From Amphritea japonica ATCC BAA-1530 (lineage in GTDB: Bacteria; Pseudomonadota; Gammaproteobacteria; Pseudomonadales; Balneatricaceae), in contig NZ_AP014545.1 in NCBI RefSeq assembly GCF_016592435.1, forward strand, positions 558,001 through 622,000: a stretch of 64,000 nt of DNA. The letters run 5' to 3'. This document shows, in pieces, positions 1-9,066 of the stretch (position 1 is the stretch's first letter; every line of letters begins with the position of its first letter). The notes under the pieces are model-generated. The model searched no databases. It was not told the DNA's origin and saw only the letters and a list, made by a program, of their open reading frames with translations. Made by a program: the position numbers and the translations under genes.

Positions 1-215
1 TCTTTCGTCATAAGGCAAAGAAAGCTTTTAAGGATAAGGTTGGACAAGCTAGTTTGATTATGGTCTCTCATGGTGAAGGGATTTTAAAAGATTTATGTCA
101 GGCCGGAATATTTGTAGATGAAGGAACAGCGATTTGGTTTGATGATATCAATGATGCATTGAAGGCATATCATACGAAGAATAACCTACCGAAACTTCTT
201 GAAGTCGCTAACTAA
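1..215 (+). CDS. kpsT: KpsT-like capsule ABC transporter ATPase, C-terminal end (partial)
   Basis: An open frame runs in from the left edge (codons in phase from base 3) and stops at TAA 213-215, giving about 70 residues. It contains the H-loop region (MVSHGEG) followed by a short tail (CQAGIFVDEG, DALKAYH) typical of the ATPases of ABC-2 polysaccharide exporters (KpsT/BexA/CtrD). The Walker motifs lie outside the window. With KpsM it would power export of capsule across the inner membrane. The kpsE gene begins 55 bases downstream, which supports the call. The family is fairly sure; the exact orthologue is less so, because only the C-terminus is visible. Confidence 0.75.
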   Translation, partial: FRHKAKKAFKDKVGQASLIMVSHGEGILKDLCQAGIFVDEGTAIWFDDINDALKAYHTKNNLPKLLEVAN

Positions 216-270
216 TTCCAAAAATTAAAATATACAGTAACCTTAATCAACGTCTGTTGAAGAGAACTGA

Positions 271-1356
271 ATGAAACAAAGACTAATCAAAAACCCAGTG
301 TGGGGTGCATGTTTACTTTTTATTGCGCTATCAGTTATATATTGGGGGCTAATAGCTAGTGATCGATATGTTTCTGAGGCTAATATCGTTCTTGAAAGCC
401 CCCAAATTACTTTGCCAACAATGGATGTGGCTTCGTTATTTGGAGGGGCATCAGGTGGCGGGGATATGTTGCTACTAAGAGATTACCTTTTGTCAGTTGA
501 TATGCTTAAAACTGTTGATGAATTAGTAGATTTTCGTAAACATTACTCAGATTCGGATGCTGATTTTATTTCTAGTCTTCCGAGTGGCTATGTTCCGATG
601 GAAGATTTACATGCATATTATTTACAAAGAATTTCCGTTGAATTAGATGAATATGCAAATGTTTTGCGTATTAAAGTTGAAGCTTTTAGTCCGGATGTAG
701 CCCATAAGATTGCCAATTTATTGTTGGAAGAGGGTGAAATATATATGAATCTGCTAGGTAGGCGACTTGCTCAAGAGCAGGTTAGCTTTTTGGAAAATCA
801 GGTTAGTGTATTGGGAGATGATTTTGCTCAAGCGAGTGCGTTGCTTATCGAGTATCAAAACGAGAAAGGATTGATATCCCCTACTGGTACTGTAGCTAGT
901 TTAAGTGCAGTCGTTGCCTCACTTGAAGGTCAATTATCTAATTTGCAGGCTGAGAGGGCTGTCTTAAAGAGTTATCAGAGTAGCACTTCTCCTTCAATGG
1001 TAAGAATTGAAAGTGCAATTCAAGCTACCCGTAATCAAATAAGTAAGCAACAAGATCGGATGGCAAAGCAGTCGGGAGGTGCTTTAAATACGGTCTCCGC
1101 AGAGTATCAAACTCTTGAGCTTAAGGTTAGGTTTGCTTTAGAGAGTTATTCAGGGGCATTGGCTGCGTTAGAAGGGACTCGGATTGAAGCTGCTCGGAAA
1201 TTAAAACAGGTTTCTGTGTTGCAAACACCAACATATCCAGAATATCCGCTTGAGCCGCAACGAGCCCATAGTATTGCGGTTTATTCAATTGTTGCAATTT
1301 TTATTGCTTTAATTGCTCAGATGTTAATGATGATCATTAAGGATCATCGAGATTAG
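271..1356 (+). CDS. kpsE: KpsE/CtrB/BexC-type capsule export inner-membrane protein
   Basis: The 361-residue protein has one N-terminal transmembrane segment (about residues 12-29), a long periplasmic part with coiled-coil-like stretches (about 160-320), and a second transmembrane segment near the C-terminus (about 333-353) ending in a short basic tail. A Pro-rich stretch precedes the last helix (TPTYPEYPLEPQR). This is the layout of polysaccharide co-polymerase family 3 proteins (KpsE, BexC, CtrB), which bridge the ABC exporter to the outer-membrane Wza/KpsD channel. It follows kpsT directly and probably shares its transcript. No partner channel gene is visible, so kpsD and kpsM presumably lie to the left of the window. 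Confidence 0.85.
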   Translation: MKQRLIKNPVWGACLLFIALSVIYWGLIASDRYVSEANIVLESPQITLPTMDVASLFGGASGGGDMLLLRDYLLSVDMLKTVDELVDFRKHYSDSDADFISSLPSGYVPMEDLHAYYLQRISVELDEYANVLRIKVEAFSPDVAHKIANLLLEEGEIYMNLLGRRLAQEQVSFLENQVSVLGDDFAQASALLIEYQNEKGLISPTGTVASLSAVVASLEGQLSNLQAERAVLKSYQSSTSPSMVRIESAIQATRNQISKQQDRMAKQSGGALNTVSAEYQTLELKVRFALESYSGALAALEGTRIEAARKLKQVSVLQTPTYPEYPLEPQRAHSIAVYSIVAIFIALIAQMLMMIIKDHRD

Positions 1357-1419
1357 ATTGCTCTACTAATGCTAGCATAAGTAAATAACTTTTAAATAAT
1401 CATGTTTCGAGCTACTAAT

Positions 1420-2505
1420 ATGTCAAAGGTTTTTTTAATTACTGGTGGGGCTGGATTTATCGGTTCTGCCGTAATTCGTGAATTAATTAATAATACACAG
1501 CATCAAGTCGTTAATGTCGATAAATTAACTTATGCTGGTAATAAACAATCATTGGCTGGAATTAACGAACATCCCAGATATTTTTTTATACATGAGGATA
1601 TTTGTAATCGAGAAGCAATGAATTCGGTTTTTTTAGATTTTATGCCTGATATTGTCATGCATCTTGCCGCTGAGAGCCATGTTGATCGCTCTATAGATAG
1701 TCCTGGAGAGTTTGTTCAGACGAATGTTGTTGGTACATATACGCTGCTGGAAGCTTCTCGTAACTATTATATTGAGCTGAAAAATACAGATAAGCAAAAG
1801 GCCGAAGAGTTTCGTTTTCACCATATATCTACCGACGAAGTTTATGGTGATCTACATGGCGAAAAGGATCTCTTCACAGAAGATACTCCTTATGCTCCCA
1901 GCTCTCCATACTCTGCAAGTAAAGCCAGTTCAGATCATATGGTAAGAGCTTGGCAGAGAACATATGGGTTGCCGACGTTGGTGACGAACTGTTCAAATAA
2001 TTATGGTCCTTTTCATTTTCCCGAAAAGCTAATTCCTTTAATGATTCTCAACGCTTTGGCGGGGAAAGCTTTACCGGTATACGGTGACGGTAAGCAGGTT
2101 CGAGACTGGCTTTACGTTGAAGATCATGCCCGAGCTTTGATCAAGGTTGCACAAGAAGGAGTTATTGCGGAAACTTACAATATAGGTGGACATAATGAGA
2201 AGCAGAACATAGAAGTGGTAATGACTTTGTGTAATCTGCTTGATGAGTTGTATCCTACAAATAACAATGACTCCGTGGACCTTACTAGTTATAAGGAGTT
2301 GATTACATATGTTACAGATCGTCCAGGGCATGATCTAAGATATGCGATTGATGCAAGTAAAATTGAAAAAGAGCTTGGCTGGATACCTGAAGAGACATTT
2401 GAAACAGGCTTAAAGAAAACTGTTCAGTGGTATCTTGATAATGAAAATTGGTGGCAAGCGGTTTTGGATGGAAGCTATCAGGGAGAGCGGCTAGGTAAAT
2501 TATGA
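1420..2505 (+). CDS. rmlB: dTDP-glucose 4,6-dehydratase
   Basis: Second step of dTDP-L-rhamnose synthesis. The protein shows the N-terminal NAD-binding motif GGAGFIG, the family segment [12 protein letters not shown], the catalytic STDEVYG stretch and the YSASKA motif with catalytic Tyr and Lys, at normal length (361 residues). The frame is open from an ATG at 1402, but family members begin just before the Rossmann glycine motif, so the ATG at 1420 ([10 protein letters not shown]) is preferred. Neither start has a strong ribosome binding site. Its end overlaps the start of rmlD by 4 bases (ATGA), indicating translational coupling. First gene of an rmlBDAC set feeding rhamnose to the neighbouring glycosyltransferases. 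Confidence 0.95.
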   Translation: MSKVFLITGGAGFIGSAVIRELINNTQHQVVNVDKLTYAGNKQSLAGINEHPRYFFIHEDICNREAMNSVFLDFMPDIVMHLAAESHVDRSIDSPGEFVQTNVVGTYTLLEASRNYYIELKNTDKQKAEEFRFHHISTDEVYGDLHGEKDLFTEDTPYAPSSPYSASKASSDHMVRAWQRTYGLPTLVTNCSNNYGPFHFPEKLIPLMILNALAGKALPVYGDGKQVRDWLYVEDHARALIKVAQEGVIAETYNIGGHNEKQNIEVVMTLCNLLDELYPTNNNDSVDLTSYKELITYVTDRPGHDLRYAIDASKIEKELGWIPEETFETGLKKTVQWYLDNENWWQAVLDGSYQGERLGKL

Positions 2506-3398
2506 AAGTACTGATTGCTGGCTGTAGTGGTCAGGTAGGGTTTGAGTTACAACGTAGTTTATCTATTTTTGGCGAGATTGACTCTCCAGATAGGGATCGT
2601 TTAGATCTGGAGGATATGTGTCGTGTTGCTGATTATCTTGAAGAAACAAGCCCAGACCTGATTGTGAACGCTGCAGCATGGACTGCTGTTGATGAGGCAG
2701 AGAAGAAGCATGATGCGGTTTTTGCAATGAATGCTGCTTTACCTGAATTGCTAGCTAACTATGCGGCAAAAAATAATATATGGTTGATTCACTATTCATC
2801 AGATTATGTATATCCGGGAACAGGCTCGCTTCCCTGGAGTGAGACTGATGAAAAAGGCCCAATGTCTGTTTACGGACAATCTAAGTTGCAAGGAGATCAG
2901 AATGTTATTTCATCAGGTTGTGATTATCTGATTTTTAGAACAAGCTGGGTATATAGTGCTCGTGGCAGTAACTTTATGAAAACGATGTTAACTTTAGGGG
3001 CTAGCCGGGAATCATTAAGTGTTGTTAATGACCAGTGTGGTGTCCCAGTTCCTGCACGTTTAATTGCCGAGGTTACTGCGCAAGCAGTAACTAGTATTAG
3101 CCAGCCGATCGTGCCTCGTGTTGGAGTGTATAATTTAGCTACGAGAGGAGAGACTAGCTGGTATGAGTTTGCCTGCTCGATTTTTGATTTGGCTAGAGAG
3201 AGGGATGTTACACTTAAAGTTGCAGAAGTGAATGGGATTCCTTCAAGTCAATATTTGACTCCAGCTAAAAGGCCTATGAATTCGAGATTATCTTTGGGAA
3301 AAATCGAACAAGAATTCCACATAACTATGCCTGACTGGTATAGCCAGCTGCAATTAACACTAGATGAATACCTGAGCTTAAATAATGGTGAGGAATAA
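2502..3398 (+). CDS. rmlD: dTDP-4-dehydrorhamnose reductase
   Basis: Last step of dTDP-L-rhamnose synthesis: NADPH-dependent reduction of dTDP-4-dehydro-L-rhamnose. The 298-residue protein has the N-terminal GCSGQVG nucleotide-binding motif, the segment [12 protein letters not shown], the SSDYVYPG stretch and the YGQSKLQG motif containing the catalytic Tyr-X3-Lys pair, all characteristic of RmlD. It overlaps rmlB by 4 bases and rmlA follows after 3 bases, so the set is tightly coupled. The order B-D-A-C is common in Gram-negative polysaccharide loci. Confidence 0.94.
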   Translation: MKVLIAGCSGQVGFELQRSLSIFGEIDSPDRDRLDLEDMCRVADYLEETSPDLIVNAAAWTAVDEAEKKHDAVFAMNAALPELLANYAAKNNIWLIHYSSDYVYPGTGSLPWSETDEKGPMSVYGQSKLQGDQNVISSGCDYLIFRTSWVYSARGSNFMKTMLTLGASRESLSVVNDQCGVPVPARLIAEVTAQAVTSISQPIVPRVGVYNLATRGETSWYEFACSIFDLARERDVTLKVAEVNGIPSSQYLTPAKRPMNSRLSLGKIEQEFHITMPDWYSQLQLTLDEYLSLNNGEE

Positions 3399-3401
3399 GA
3401 T

Positions 3402-4289
3402 ATGGCACGTAAAGGAATAATATTGGCTGGAGGGTCGGGCACCCGTCTGCATCCAATTACATTAGGTGTGTCAAAGCAGCTGCTACCTATCTATGATAAG
3501 CCTATGATCTATTATCCGATCTCCGTTTTGATGTTGTCTGGTATACGTGACATCCTCATTATTTCTACGCCTGAAGATTTACCCCAATACCAAAAGCTAT
3601 TAGGTTGCGGAAAACAGTTTGGTGTCAATTTTTGCTACGAAGAGCAAGCCTCTCCTGACGGACTGGCTCAAGCATTTATTATTGGTGAAGACTTTATTGG
3701 AGATGATCCTGTTTGTTTAGTTCTCGGTGACAATATTTTTCACGGCCAACATTTTTCCGATCAACTGAAACGGGCTAATGTGAACCAGGAAGGAGCAACT
3801 GTTTTTGGTTACTTGGTTAAAGACCCGGAACGGTTTGGTGTAGTTGAGTTTGATTCAAATGGCAAAGCTATTTCGATAGAAGAGAAGCCAGAGTGCCCCA
3901 AGTCTAGTTATGCCGTAACGGGTTTGTATTTCTATGATAATGAGGTCATAGATATAGCAAAAAAAGTCGTACCTTCAGAGCGTGGAGAGTTAGAGATTAC
4001 CAGTGTCAATAATGCCTATTTAGACAGAGGTAAACTGAATGTGGAGCGTTTAGGGCGTGGCTTTTCCTGGTTAGATACAGGCACACATGACAGCTTATTG
4101 GACGCAGGGCACTACGTTCAAACTATTGAGCATCGTCAGGGTTTGAAGATTGCTTGTCTTGAGGAGGTTGCTTGGAGACAGAATTGGATCTCCACTGATG
4201 AGTTAATGTCTCATGGTGAGGCATTAAGAAAGACAAGTTATGGTCAATATATGATTGCGTTAGTTGAAGAGTTCCGGGAAAAGAGATGA
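3402..4289 (+). CDS. rmlA: glucose-1-phosphate thymidylyltransferase
   Basis: First step of dTDP-L-rhamnose synthesis: dTTP plus glucose-1-phosphate gives dTDP-glucose. The 295-residue protein begins [18 protein letters not shown], carrying the nucleotidyltransferase signature GGSGTRL, followed by [15 protein letters not shown] and the metal-binding LGDNIFHG, and later EEKPECPKS and [10 protein letters not shown]. All are hallmark RmlA segments and the length is normal. It lies 3 bases after rmlD and overlaps rmlC by 4 bases (ATGA). Confidence 0.96.
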   Translation: MARKGIILAGGSGTRLHPITLGVSKQLLPIYDKPMIYYPISVLMLSGIRDILIISTPEDLPQYQKLLGCGKQFGVNFCYEEQASPDGLAQAFIIGEDFIGDDPVCLVLGDNIFHGQHFSDQLKRANVNQEGATVFGYLVKDPERFGVVEFDSNGKAISIEEKPECPKSSYAVTGLYFYDNEVIDIAKKVVPSERGELEITSVNNAYLDRGKLNVERLGRGFSWLDTGTHDSLLDAGHYVQTIEHRQGLKIACLEEVAWRQNWISTDELMSHGEALRKTSYGQYMIALVEEFREKR

Positions 4290-4834
4290 ATTTTACAAAA
4301 CTAGCGATTCCTGATGTTGTTTTAATAGAAGCGCAAGTGTTTGGTGACGAGAGAGGCTTTTTCTTTGAAAGCTTTAAACAAAGTGAGTTTGAAGAGCATT
4401 GTGGTAAATACTCTTTTGTCCAGGATAATCATAGCAAATCAACAAAGGGAATCTTAAGAGGGCTGCATTATCAGTTACTTAATCCTCAAGGTAAGTTAGT
4501 CCGAGTTACTCGTGGAGAAGTTTTCGATGTAGCTGTCGATTTAAGAAAAAATTCTTCTACTTTTGGGCAGTGGGTTAGTGCTTTATTGAGTGAAGATAAT
4601 AAACGGATGTTGTGGGTTCCTCCTGGTTTTGCTCATGGGTTTTATGTGACAAGTGGAGAAGCAGAATTTCAATATAAGTGCACAGATTATTACGCTCCTG
4701 GTGATGAATACTCTATATTGTGGGATGATAAAACGCTGAATATAGGCTGGCCCATTGATATTGATCCTATAACTTCAGATAAAGATGGGGCCGGCTTAGT
4801 ATTTGTCGATGCACCTAAATTTCAGGACATTTAG
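4286..4834 (+). CDS. rmlC: dTDP-4-dehydrorhamnose 3,5-epimerase
   Basis: Converts dTDP-4-dehydro-6-deoxyglucose to dTDP-4-dehydro-L-rhamnose. The 182-residue protein shows [28 protein letters not shown] (with the catalytic His in the RGLHYQ motif), [11 protein letters not shown] and [10 protein letters not shown], all typical of RmlC cupin epimerases. It closes the rml set. Behind it lies a gene-free AT-rich gap of over 900 bases, so the following glycosyltransferases may have their own promoter. Confidence 0.95.
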   Translation: MNFTKLAIPDVVLIEAQVFGDERGFFFESFKQSEFEEHCGKYSFVQDNHSKSTKGILRGLHYQLLNPQGKLVRVTRGEVFDVAVDLRKNSSTFGQWVSALLSEDNKRMLWVPPGFAHGFYVTSGEAEFQYKCTDYYAPGDEYSILWDDKTLNIGWPIDIDPITSDKDGAGLVFVDAPKFQDI

Positions 4835-5768
4835 GAAGAATTGCCGAATACGGTTTGGTTGTGAGTTGGGAAGAAGTTAAAGTTGAAAAGAACCTAGATA
4901 TGTTTTTATCCCATATAGGGGGTTCCAGAGGCTGATGTGTAGTGAGTTTGTTTTCTCTAAGTTACATAGGAAGTGTTGCTTGTCAAAAGTCGTTGATAAT
5001 GGAAGGTGGAATTTTTAAATGGAAAAATAGTCACTGCTGTTATTGAAAGAGGGATGAAAAAAATAGTTGATTTCAATTTAAATGCGGATGATGCGTTTGA
5101 GCTTTGCATAGCTATATATTTATCTTGTATGCTATCTCTTTGTGATTATAAAAAACATAGTTAGATGGTTTTTTATAGTTTTAAATTGTTAGTTTTTTGC
5201 CTTTTGTGGGTTGTAAGTTATTATAAGTTTGTTCTCTAAGGTTGTTGGTTAAAAAAACCTTTTGATAGGGTTTAAGTTAGGCCTGCGTACATAATTCTTC
5301 TGTCATAGTTAAATTTTTATTATCAATGATAAATGTGTACGAAGACATATCTAGATGATAATTATGCTTTGAAAAAATAGTTCGAGGAGATGTCGGTCTT
5401 TTGTATAGCCTTTTTCTATGTGCTAGGTGGCGTTAATCTACTCGTTGTAAACTTTGTTTTTCTATCATTAATTTTGAAATTAAGCCTAGATCCTTGACTG
5501 GAAATAATATTTCAGGGGGGGCGGAAATATTATTTTTGAGGGGGTACTAATTTTGATAAGTGGAGTTTTAGTTGTACGTCCAGAGTGTTTTACAATTTCT
5601 TAATTCATGATGCGAGTTGATAAAAGGTTGCTTCTCATAAAGGAGCCTGAGTAGGTTTTATTATCGCTGACTTAGGTTATACTGTTGCAGTATGCATAGT
5701 GTAAAGGTCTGTGTCATTGTCTCTCCTGTTTTTTAGTAGGCAGTTTTCTAGTTTTTATAGGATGGTTG
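4835..5768. other. AT-rich gene-free gap between rmlC and the glycosyltransferases
   Basis: About 930 bases with no convincing coding frame on either strand; stops are frequent in all frames and the composition is clearly AT-rich. The only short ATG frame with any appearance of a gene is 5054-5164 (36 codons), which lacks a properly spaced ribosome binding site. The stretch contains a perfect 11-bp inverted repeat with a G-rich loop (5502-5535). It could be a long untranslated regulatory region, a decayed gene or the scar of a cassette exchange. The ribosome binding site of the next gene (AGGA at 5759-5762) lies at its right end. Confidence 0.6.
5502..5535. repeat. Perfect 11-bp inverted repeat with G7 loop
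   Basis: AAATAATATTT at 5502-5512 is followed by a 12-base loop containing seven consecutive Gs and then its exact reverse complement, AAATATTATTT, at 5525-5535. A second G5 run follows at about 5539-5544. There is no T tract suitable for an intrinsic terminator. It may be a protein-binding palindrome or an RNA hairpin; its function is unknown. Confidence 0.5.
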
Positions 5769-8030
5769 ATGCTTTTTAAAAAAATATACGAATTTCTATT
5801 TGTTAGAAAGCCTAAGGTAAAAGTATTATCGGGGCTAATCGAAAGTGATAATGAAAAGTACGATTGGCTGTCTGTTAATAATGATCCTCAGTTCAATATA
5901 AATACTAAGTTCTGGATCCCTGGCTGGTATATGTTGGAGTTGATTGTAGACTGTGAAGTTGATTTTGCAAATGTTTCAATCTATGTGAATTCAGGAAATG
6001 GTTTTAGAGAAGAAGAGCGATTTGATCTTCCGGTCAGGAAAAATGTTGTCGCTAAAAGGTTAATTTATATCTCTATAGATACTTCTAGATTAAGGCTTGA
6101 TCCAGTTGATTTTGAATCAAATTTCTCAATTAAGTCTCTGTGTTTTTTTTGGGCTCCAGCTAGCTTTGCCCATAAGAAGATGTTTAATAAATTATCAAAT
6201 ATGGATCCTGGCTTTGATTCTTTATCTAAAAAATCTGCGTATGAAAAGATAAAAAAGATCTCTAAGGATAGCGGTAAATCATGGAATAGGGTTGTCTATG
6301 ATTTATATAATAAGGTCTTTGGAGAATATAAGAAAGTTGCGGATTATTCTCGTTGGGTTAATGCTATTGAATCTTCAGATCTAAGACTTAAAGACATTGA
6401 TAGTATAATTTCTGGTTTTGAGTCTCAGCCTAAGATTTCAATTATTTTGCCTGTATATAACGTTAATAGAAAGTATTTACGGGATTGTATCGATTCGGTT
6501 AGGTTACAAAGTTATAGTAATTGGCAGTTATGTATAGCAGATGATTCTTCAACGCTTGAGGAGACTATAGATCTGCTTCTTGAAATTGAACATACCGATG
6601 ATCGAATTGAGATTGTTTGGCGTAAAAGTAATGGTCACATCTCAGCCGCAAGTAATTCTGCTTTAGAATTAGTTAAAGGTGAATATGTGCTACTGCTAGA
6701 TCATGACGATAAGTTGGCATGTAACGCACTTTTCTATATTGCTGAAGAAATAAATAGACACAATAGTGTACAGTTTATTTATAGTGATGAAGATAAAATT
6801 GATGCGGATAATGGCCGTTATTCACCTCACTTTAAGGCTGACTGGAATCAGGATTTAATCTACTCGCAAAATTATATATGTCATTTGTCTGTTTTTAAAA
6901 CTGATCGATTAATTGAAATCGGAGGGTTTCGCCATGGTGTTGAAGGAAGTCAGGACCATGATCTTGTGTTACGCTTCACTGAGGGGTTATGTGCTAAAGA
7001 TATAATACATATTCCTCGTATTTTGTATCACTGGAGGGCAATTGAGGGCTCTACAGCATTAAATAGTAATGAGAAAAGCTATACATCTATTGCAGGGCTG
7101 AAAGCTGTGAGTGATGTTATCTCTGTAGATAATCCGCAGGCGAAAGTCGTTCATGGTCTTGTCGAAAATAGCTATAGGGTAATTTGGCCTTTGCCGGAGT
7201 TATTGCCTTTAGTAAGCTTGCTCATCCCTACGCGTGACGGGATAGAGATTCTTAAACCTTGTGTTGATGCTATTCTCGAACAAACTGAGTATAAAAATTT
7301 TGAAATTTTAATACTTGATAATCAAACAAAATGCTCAGAAACACTTAAATACTTAGATGCTATTGAGCGCCGTGATAGCAGGGTTCAGGTGTTACGTTGG
7401 GATTTTCCTTTTAATTATTCGGCAATTAATAATTTTGGCGTAAGAAATGCTAAAGGAAGCATCATTGGTTTAGTTAATAATGATATTGAACCGATTAATT
7501 CAGATTGGCTTACCGAAATGGTTAGGCAGGTATCTAGACCAGACATAGGTTGCGTTGGAGCTAAACTATACTATCCCAATGACACATTACAGCATGGTGG
7601 TGTGATTTTGGGTCTTGGCGGTGTAGCAGGACATTCACATAAATATTTTCCAAGAAACCACTCTGGATATTTCTTTAGATTAAAATTAGTTCAGAACCTT
7701 TCAGCAGTAACAGCAGCCTGTATGCTGATTAGGAAAGATGTTTACAATAAAGTAAGGGGCTTGAATGAGACTGATTTAACTGTAGCTTTTAATGATGTCG
7801 ATCTGTGTCTCAAGGTTCGCTCAGCAGGTTATAGAAATTTATGGACGCCCTACGCTGAGCTTTATCATCACGAATCTGTTTCCCGTGGTGCAGAAAATAA
7901 TGCTAAAAAGCGGGCACGAGCACGTAAAGAGGTGGAGTATATGCGCAAAATTTGGAAAGCTGAATTAGATTCTGATCCGGCCTATAATCCACATTTAACA
8001 TTGGCGTATGAAGACTTTTCGCTTCGCTAA
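5769..8030 (+). CDS. Family 2 glycosyltransferase with two GT-A domains
   Basis: The 753-residue protein has an N-terminal region of about 215 residues of unrecognised fold, then a first GT2 domain (about 222-450; PKISIILPVYNV, the acidic LLLDHDDK motif, later SDEDKID) and a second GT2 domain (about 480-700; LVSLLIPTRDG, LVNNDIEP, FNDVDLCLKVR). Tandem GT2 domains of this kind occur in O-antigen, rhamnan and capsule transferases that add two sugars. The frame is open from a TTG at 5766, but the ATG at 5769 has AGGA six bases upstream and is preferred. Given the rml genes, rhamnosyl transfer is plausible but not shown. Codon use is AT-rich like the rml genes. Confidence 0.85.
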   Translation: MLFKKIYEFLFVRKPKVKVLSGLIESDNEKYDWLSVNNDPQFNINTKFWIPGWYMLELIVDCEVDFANVSIYVNSGNGFREEERFDLPVRKNVVAKRLIYISIDTSRLRLDPVDFESNFSIKSLCFFWAPASFAHKKMFNKLSNMDPGFDSLSKKSAYEKIKKISKDSGKSWNRVVYDLYNKVFGEYKKVADYSRWVNAIESSDLRLKDIDSIISGFESQPKISIILPVYNVNRKYLRDCIDSVRLQSYSNWQLCIADDSSTLEETIDLLLEIEHTDDRIEIVWRKSNGHISAASNSALELVKGEYVLLLDHDDKLACNALFYIAEEINRHNSVQFIYSDEDKIDADNGRYSPHFKADWNQDLIYSQNYICHLSVFKTDRLIEIGGFRHGVEGSQDHDLVLRFTEGLCAKDIIHIPRILYHWRAIEGSTALNSNEKSYTSIAGLKAVSDVISVDNPQAKVVHGLVENSYRVIWPLPELLPLVSLLIPTRDGIEILKPCVDAILEQTEYKNFEILILDNQTKCSETLKYLDAIERRDSRVQVLRWDFPFNYSAINNFGVRNAKGSIIGLVNNDIEPINSDWLTEMVRQVSRPDIGCVGAKLYYPNDTLQHGGVILGLGGVAGHSHKYFPRNHSGYFFRLKLVQNLSAVTAACMLIRKDVYNKVRGLNETDLTVAFNDVDLCLKVRSAGYRNLWTPYAELYHHESVSRGAENNAKKRARARKEVEYMRKIWKAELDSDPAYNPHLTLAYEDFSLR

Positions 8031-8154
8031 ATAGATTTTATCTTTGATATAAAGCGGCTTTTATATTTAATAAGACTGTATGCGTCTTGAGTGATTTACA
8101 TTGAACTCAGCCTTAATTTAATCGGATCCCCTGTTTTCAAAAGGTTTGGTGATT

Positions 8155-9066
8155 ATGATGAAGAAATTTTGGTTAGTTCAGGCGGGTGATAATCCTTCAT
8201 CAGATTTTTTCATCAGTCCTGAATTGCAGAATGCTGATGTGCAGGTATTTGACTTATCTCGTCTGCCACCATCTACGCCACCGGAAACTGGTATCTCATT
8301 AATATTTGTTCGTTATTTAAACCGCTCTTGGTTACGCTGGATTGAACAGTACAGAGACCTTATTGCCGATCTCATCTACTTTATGGACGACGATTTATTT
8401 GACGCAGCCACTCACACAGGTTTATCAATAACTTATCGTTGGAAGCTTTACTTTAACGCTCGTATCTATATGTCCTGGCTTAAATCTCAAAATGCGAGTT
8501 TGTGGCTTTCTACCCCTTTGCTGGCAGATAAATATAAAGCCTGGCAACCTAAATTGTTGAGCGCTAAGTCTCCTTATATTGGTTCGCATAAAGTTAAAAC
8601 AGTTTTTTATCATGGCTCTTCATCACATATGGGGGAGATTCGTTGGCTATTACCGGTAATCCGCAAAGTATTGGAACAAGATGAGTCTCTTGTGTTTGAG
8701 GTCATTGGTGATAAAAAAATTCGACAATTGTTTTCAAGTTTGCCCAGAGTTAATGTGTTACACCCCATGAGTTGGATCTCGTATAAAGCAATGATTAGTA
8801 GGCCTGGGCGAACCATAGGCTTAGCGCCATTGCTGGCAAGTCGCTTCAATGATGCGCGTTCATTTACTAAGTTTTATGATATTACCCAGGCAGGGGCTGT
8901 GGGTATTTATGCAGACCATCCTGTTTATCAATCCATTGTTAGCCATCAGGTTAATGGGTTATTAGTTCCCATGAATGAGCAGCGCTGGATAGATGCTATT
9001 TTGGAACTGAGTCGGCAATGTGATATTCGAGAGCAGATGCTTACTCAGGCAAGGGCTGGTTTGTGA
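8155..9066 (+). CDS. Putative capsule glycosyltransferase (GT-B-like)
   Basis: About 300 residues. The C-terminal half carries GT-B/GT4-like features: FYHGSSSHMGEI, VFEVIGD, a loop before RTIGLAPLLASRFNDARS, and KFYDITQAGAVGIYAD followed by VNGLLVPMN, resembling the donor-sugar binding end of family 4 transferases. The N-terminal half contains FMDDDLFD. The frame opens at TTG 8146, but ATG 8155 (or 8158) sits at usable spacing from AAAAGG at 8139-8144. The stop overlaps the GTG start of kpsC by 4 bases (GTGA), so the two are translationally coupled. The specific sugar is unknown. Confidence 0.7.
   Translation: MMKKFWLVQAGDNPSSDFFISPELQNADVQVFDLSRLPPSTPPETGISLIFVRYLNRSWLRWIEQYRDLIADLIYFMDDDLFDAATHTGLSITYRWKLYFNARIYMSWLKSQNASLWLSTPLLADKYKAWQPKLLSAKSPYIGSHKVKTVFYHGSSSHMGEIRWLLPVIRKVLEQDESLVFEVIGDKKIRQLFSSLPRVNVLHPMSWISYKAMISRPGRTIGLAPLLASRFNDARSFTKFYDITQAGAVGIYADHPVYQSIVSHQVNGLLVPMNEQRWIDAILELSRQCDIREQMLTQARAGL

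Noticed and set aside
5054-5164. 36-codon ATG frame in the rmlC-glycosyltransferase gap
   Set aside because: Its purine-rich upstream run touches the ATG with no spacer, it is short in AT-rich DNA, and there is no recognisable pattern.
5501-5545. G-quadruplex formed by the G7 and G5 runs
   Set aside because: Only two long G runs are close together; four tracts would be needed for an ordinary intramolecular quadruplex.
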